DNA of 64,000 nt from Arthrobacter sp. SLBN-112. Its GTDB lineage: Bacteria > Actinomycetota > Actinomycetes > Actinomycetales > Micrococcaceae. The notes under the pieces are model-generated. The model made no database searches. It worked only from the letters and a program-made list of their open reading frames with translations, and was not told the origin of the DNA. Positions within the stretch are counted from its first letter, which is position 1. Each line of letters begins with the position of its first letter. Location of the stretch: positions 2,542,001 through 2,606,000 of the forward strand of contig NZ_VFMU01000001.1 in assembly GCF_006715225.1 (NCBI RefSeq), in the 5' to 3' direction. Below are positions 60,647 through 64,000 of the stretch, piece by piece. Position numbers and translations under genes: made by a program.

Positions 60647-61270
60647 GTGAAGTTTATTGGTGCAGGTGCCCGCCCCGGCCGTCCGCAGGTGGACCACGAC
60701 GTCGTCTTCACCATCCCCAACCTGCTCACCGTTGTGCGGTTCATGGGTGTCCCGCTCTTCATGTGGCTCGTCCTGGCCCAAAAGGAGTATGGGGCCGGTG
60801 TGATCGTCCTGGCAGTCATGGCTGGTACGGACTGGATTGACGGCTACATCGCCCGCCGGTTCGACCAGGCCTCAAAACTCGGCAGGGTCCTTGACCCGAT
60901 CGCCGACCGGCTGGCGCTGCTGGCCGTGGCCTTCACCCTGGTGATTGCCGGCGTCGTGCATTGGCTGTACCTGGCCGCGCTGGTGGTCCCCGACGCCGTC
61001 CTGCTGGTCCTCACGCTCTCCTTCTTCCGCGGGCACCCGGACCTTCCGGTCAGCGTGGTGGGCAAGGTACGCACCGGGCTGCTCCTCCTGGGCACTCCGC
61101 TCCTGGTCCTCTCCCGCCTGGACACCGGCTTCGCCGACCAACTCTTCGCCGCCGCCTGGGTGGTGCTGGGGCTGGGCCTGGTTGGCCACTGGGTCGCCGC
61201 CTACAACTACTTTTGGGCCATCCTGCGAAAGGGCAGGGAACTGAAACAGCACGACGGCGGGCACGGCTGA
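60647..61270 (+). CDS. CDP-alcohol phosphatidyltransferase
   Basis: 207 residues. The complete CDP-OH-P catalytic motif is D-WI-DGYIARR...G...D..AD (DWIDGYIARR then GRVLDPIADR). Four to six membrane helices. It transfers a phosphatidyl or phosphoalcohol group in phospholipid synthesis (for example phosphatidylglycerol or phosphatidylinositol phosphate), exact product unknown. GTG 60647 has GAAGGAG about 9 bases upstream; ATG 60620 is a weaker alternative. Confidence 0.9.
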   Translation: MKFIGAGARPGRPQVDHDVVFTIPNLLTVVRFMGVPLFMWLVLAQKEYGAGVIVLAVMAGTDWIDGYIARRFDQASKLGRVLDPIADRLALLAVAFTLVIAGVVHWLYLAALVVPDAVLLVLTLSFFRGHPDLPVSVVGKVRTGLLLLGTPLLVLSRLDTGFADQLFAAAWVVLGLGLVGHWVAAYNYFWAILRKGRELKQHDGGHG

Positions 61271-62178
61271 TGGTCTGGATCGCCGTCGGCCTGGCGGTGC
61301 TTGGTGCCTTCTGCCTGGCCCTGGGTGCCCAGCGCCAGGGCAGTGCCGTCAAAGCCGATACCGGCGGCCTTGCCCTGAGTTCCAACGGGTTCCTGCGCCT
61401 CCTGCGCAATCCCCGGTGGATGTTCGGGCTCCTGCTGCTGTGCACCGGAATGGCCATGAACGCCGTGGCCCTGGTTTCCGCCCCGCTCACGGTGGTCCAG
61501 CCCATCGGCGCCATCGCCCTGGTAATCACTACAGTGGTCAATGCCCGGGACCAGGACCTGACCATCAACCGTGCCACCGCCGTGTCCATCGGCGCCTGCG
61601 TCACCGGCTCGGCACTCTTTGTCCTCTTGGCGGTCAACGTCACCCAGGAGAGCCACCATGTCAGCCTGGCGGACGAGCTCACCATCGTGCTGCTGCTCGC
61701 CTTGGCGGTGGGCCTGTTCGGCACGCTGGCAGTGATGTTCAGGCACCGCATGAACGCGTTCGTCTACATCCTGGGCGCCGGCATCCTGTTCGGCTTCGTT
61801 GCGGTGCTTACCAGGATTATCGGCAAGCACCTCCTGGACCCCAACGGCCTGTTCCTGCTGAACGTGCAGTGGTACTCGGTGGTGGCCATCATCGCCGCCG
61901 GCGGCCTGGGATCCTGGTTTGTCCAGAGCGCCTACTCCACCGGCCCCCCGGACCTGGTCATTGCCGGACTCACGGTCATCGATCCCATGGTGGGCATTGC
62001 CATCGGCATCATCATCCTGGGTGAACTGCGCCCCGATGTCCATGCCGTCATGGCCATTGCGATGGGAACGGCGGCCTGCCTTGCTATCGTTGGGGTTATC
62101 GCCCTTTCCCGGCACCACCCGGAGGTCACCAAGCGCAAGAAGGACGCGCGGAAGGCCGCCGGCAGGCCGTCCCACTAG
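61270..62178 (+). CDS. DMT-superfamily transporter (multidrug/NIPA-like)
   Basis: 302 residues, about 9 membrane segments and a basic cytoplasmic tail (KRKKDARKAAGR). The ATG overlaps the phosphatidyltransferase stop by 1 base, so translation is coupled. Substrate unknown. Confidence 0.85.
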   Translation: MVWIAVGLAVLGAFCLALGAQRQGSAVKADTGGLALSSNGFLRLLRNPRWMFGLLLLCTGMAMNAVALVSAPLTVVQPIGAIALVITTVVNARDQDLTINRATAVSIGACVTGSALFVLLAVNVTQESHHVSLADELTIVLLLALAVGLFGTLAVMFRHRMNAFVYILGAGILFGFVAVLTRIIGKHLLDPNGLFLLNVQWYSVVAIIAAGGLGSWFVQSAYSTGPPDLVIAGLTVIDPMVGIAIGIIILGELRPDVHAVMAIAMGTAACLAIVGVIALSRHHPEVTKRKKDARKAAGRPSH

Positions 62179-62289
62179 CCCATTCCCGCACAGACCAGCT
62201 ATCCCGCGAAGCCCCGGCGCCCTGCGCCAGCGGCCAACCGTGCTGCCAGTTCCACGCTGTCCGCACCGTGACCATCAGGAGTACTCCAC

Positions 62290-63486
62290 ATGACCACGCC
62301 AGCCGACCAGCATCCCCTGACCATCCTGATCGCGGCGGACACGTACCCGCCGGACGTCAACGGCGCCGCCCAGTTCGGATACCGCCTGGCCAAGGGAATG
62401 ACTGCCCGTGGGCACAACGTCCATGTCCTGGCGTCCCGTGACAGCAAGGGGAAGAGCTTCACGGAGTTCCGCGAGGAAGCAACCGTCCACCGGCTCCGCT
62501 CGCACAAGGCGTTCACCCACGAGACCTTCCGCCTCTGCTTCCCGTGGGAAATCAAGAAGGAAATCAGTCTGCTCTTCGACCGGGTGAAGCCGGACGTGGT
62601 GCACATCCAAAGCCACTACATGATCGGCGAGCACGTACTCTACGAAGCTGTGAAACGGGGCGTCCGGGTGGTGGCCACCAACCACTTCATGCCCGAAAAC
62701 CTCAACCCCTTCCTGCCGTTCCCGCAGTGGTTCAAGGACATCATCGGGCGTGTTTCCTGGAAGGACATGGGCAAGGTCATGGGCCAGGCCGACGTCGTCA
62801 CCACGCCTACGCCGCTGGCCGCCCGGGCCATGCACGAGCACGCCTTCCTGCGCAAAGTCCTGCCGCTGTCCAACGGCATCGACTCCTCAGCGTACGAACT
62901 CCAGCCCGGCGAGCACATCGAGCCGCATGCGAACCCCACCGTGCTGTTCGCCGGACGCCTGGCCGAGGAAAAGCATGTTGACGTACTCATCAAGGCCGTC
63001 AGCAAGACCCCGCGGGAATTGAACGTGCACCTGGAGATCGTGGGCGGCGGCGAAGTGCGCACCGCCCTGGAGGACCTGGCGCGCCGGCTTGGGCTGGGAA
63101 GCCGCGTGAAGTTCCTGGGCCTTGCCAGCGACGAGGAACTGCGGAGGGCCTACATCCGGGCGGACCTGTTCTGCATGCCCGGAACGGCCGAACTCCAATC
63201 GCTGGTGACGCTCGAAGCCATGTCCGCCTCCACCCCGGTGGTCCTTGCGGACGCCATGGCCCTGCCGCACCTGGTGCGCGACGGCGAGAACGGCTACCTG
63301 TTCACGCCCAACGACAGCGACGACCTCGCCAAGAAGATCACCCAGGTCCTGGAGCTGCCCAGGGAGGAACAGCGGGCCATGGGCCGGGCCAGCCGCCAGA
63401 TGGTGGAGCCGCACAGCATCCAAGGGACACTGCAGACCTTCGAGGACCTGTACCGCGGCGCCACGTACGAGGACAAAGTGGTCTGA
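62290..63486 (+). CDS. GT4-family glycosyltransferase
   Basis: 398 residues. N-terminal acceptor domain with the loop AADTYPPDVNGAAQFGYRLA; C-terminal GT-B nucleotide-sugar domain with LFAGRLAEEKHVDVLIKAV and the E-x7-E motif region (MPGTAELQSLVTLEAMSASTPVVLADAMALPHLV). This resembles mannosyltransferases of lipid or mannoside synthesis (PimB group), consistent with the CDP-alcohol enzyme upstream, but the acceptor is not certain. Confidence 0.88.
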   Translation: MTTPADQHPLTILIAADTYPPDVNGAAQFGYRLAKGMTARGHNVHVLASRDSKGKSFTEFREEATVHRLRSHKAFTHETFRLCFPWEIKKEISLLFDRVKPDVVHIQSHYMIGEHVLYEAVKRGVRVVATNHFMPENLNPFLPFPQWFKDIIGRVSWKDMGKVMGQADVVTTPTPLAARAMHEHAFLRKVLPLSNGIDSSAYELQPGEHIEPHANPTVLFAGRLAEEKHVDVLIKAVSKTPRELNVHLEIVGGGEVRTALEDLARRLGLGSRVKFLGLASDEELRRAYIRADLFCMPGTAELQSLVTLEAMSASTPVVLADAMALPHLVRDGENGYLFTPNDSDDLAKKITQVLELPREEQRAMGRASRQMVEPHSIQGTLQTFEDLYRGATYEDKVV

Positions 63487-63559
63487 ACCCTTTCCCGGGT
63501 TTGCTAGAGTGTTTCTGCCCTGCCGGAGCGTGCCGTTTGGACACGTGTCCACGGGGTTT

Positions 63560-63633
63560 GGGGCTATAGCTCAGCTGGTTAGAGCGCGGGACTCATAATC
63601 CTAAGGTCCTCGGTTCAAGTCCGAGTAGCCCTA
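63560..63633 (+). tRNA. tRNA with CAT anticodon (elongator Met or Ile2)
   Basis: 74 nt: acceptor GGGGCTA/TAGCCCT (first pair G-U), D-arm GCTC/GAGC, anticodon loop CTCATAA, T-arm CTCGGTTCAAGTCCGAG. The anticodon stem CGGGA/TCCTA has a C-A mismatch and a G-U pair. CAT could be Met or lysidine-modified Ile; sequence alone does not decide. CCA is not encoded. Confidence 0.9.
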
Positions 63634-63646
63634 CCGCCAGTGGCGG

Positions 63647-63685
63647 AACCGCGGCCGACGATTTTTCGTTGGCCGCGGTTTTCTT
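63647..63685 (+). terminator. Intrinsic terminator after the CAT tRNA
   Basis: 14-bp stem (63647-63660 with 63667-63680, one G-T pair), loop ATTTTT, then TTCTT. Confidence 0.85.
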
Positions 63686-63703
63686 GGTTAACCCCGCCTC
63701 CTG

Positions 63704-63731
63704 CGGTATGTTACTGGTCAGTAACATACCG
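63704..63731. promoter_or_regulatory. 28-bp perfect palindrome, TetR-type operator
   Basis: Arms CGGTATGTTACTG (63704-63716) and CAGTAACATACCG (63719-63731) with 2-nt centre, 48 bases before the acyl-CoA dehydrogenase start. The GTTACT...AGTAAC core resembles sites of TetR regulators of fatty-acid degradation. Confidence 0.75.
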
Positions 63732-63779
63732 TGCTCCGCTCCGCCGCATGGTCAGCGCTGATCATCAAAGAAGGTACCC

Positions 63780-64000
63780 ATGGCCACCTCCGCAGCCGAT
63801 CCCCACGAACTTCCCTACGTCGACGGGGATTTCTTCGCCTTCGAGCAGCTCCTCTCCGGGAAGGAACAGGACCGGCTCGCTGAAGTCCGCGAGTTCCTGG
63901 CGCGCGAGGTCAAGCCCATCGCGGTTGACTGCTGGAACCGCGGCGAGTTCCCGGCGGAACTGGTGCCGAAACTTGCCGGCCTGGACCTGGCAAGCCCGGT
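63780..64000 (+). CDS. Acyl-CoA dehydrogenase, 5' part (cut off by window edge)
   Basis: The first 73 residues (MATSAADPHELPYVDGDFFA...) match the N-terminal helical domain of acyl-CoA dehydrogenases, near the glutaryl-CoA-dehydrogenase-like branch (EQDRLAEVREFLAREVKPIAVDCWNRGEFP). The frame is open to the right edge. A palindromic operator lies just upstream. The catalytic domain is outside the window. Confidence 0.82.
   Translation, partial: MATSAADPHELPYVDGDFFAFEQLLSGKEQDRLAEVREFLAREVKPIAVDCWNRGEFPAELVPKLAGLDLASP

Noticed and set aside
60961..61269. Longer start for the DMT transporter within the phosphatidyltransferase gene
   Set aside because: The extension is in a different frame of a clear CDP-alcohol enzyme and is Arg/Pro-rich; ATG 61270 begins with a normal membrane helix.

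Overview
The window is high-GC, densely packed chromosomal DNA with GTG and TTG starts, many 1-4 base gene overlaps, a GatCAB amidotransferase, a two-locus SAM-IV riboswitch arrangement and a DUF222/HNH (13E12-type) gene. Together these point to an actinobacterium of the Micrococcaceae, most like Arthrobacter/Pseudarthrobacter. That placement is inferred from gene content and style, not from a database match. About 55 genes are supported, three of them tRNAs. The first and last protein genes run off the window edges, and one gene (a RidA homologue) is broken by a one-base frameshift.

Layout. Bases 1-9202 hold the end of a secretion-type locus: an FHA/zinc-ribbon protein, a membrane Ser/Thr kinase, an FHA-like protein, a 1481-residue EssC/EccC-like multi-ATPase with its own FHA domain, and a Pro-rich secreted or membrane-anchored protein. 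Bases 9259-13444 carry ligA, an inositol-monophosphatase-family gene, a GNAT gene and the broken ridA-like gene. Bases 13532-17602 are a CitA/CitB-type two-component system divergent from a CitMHS citrate transporter. Bases 17750-21131 are gatCAB. Bases 22098-27799 hold a LysR regulator, tdh-kbl (threonine to glycine plus acetyl-CoA), a FAD amine oxidase and a lone hutI. A DeoR regulator, a CPBP membrane protease, the 13E12/HNH gene and a glyoxalase-like gene follow.

Bases 32691-35519 are methionine synthesis (metY, metX), each gene behind its own SAM-IV riboswitch. Bases 35683-38217 carry an MHS transporter and an alcohol dehydrogenase. Bases 38221-41706 are valine catabolism (LysR, mmsB, mmsA). 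Bases 41824-52463 mix small housekeeping and membrane genes: SHOCT protein, SGNH hydrolase, esterase, S4 protein, DMT transporter, glyS, GNAT, acyltransferase, hydrolase, YibE/F and flavohaemoglobin. Bases 52601-57123 are dusB-dgt-dnaG. Two identical tRNA-Asn genes, each with its own terminator, follow. The right end has a Bcr/CflA exporter, a holin-like protein, a CDP-alcohol phosphatidyltransferase, a DMT transporter, a GT4 glycosyltransferase, a CAT-anticodon tRNA and the start of an acyl-CoA dehydrogenase behind a strong palindromic operator.

Four cross-cutting patterns stand out. At least a dozen genes have a -10-like hexamer exactly 6 nt before the start codon, as expected for leaderless mRNAs. 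15-bp tandem repeats recur at or near the 3' ends of several genes. Perfect inverted repeats occupy many gene junctions. Candidate operators sit at promoters of several metabolic genes. I saw no CRISPR array, IS transposase or prophage.
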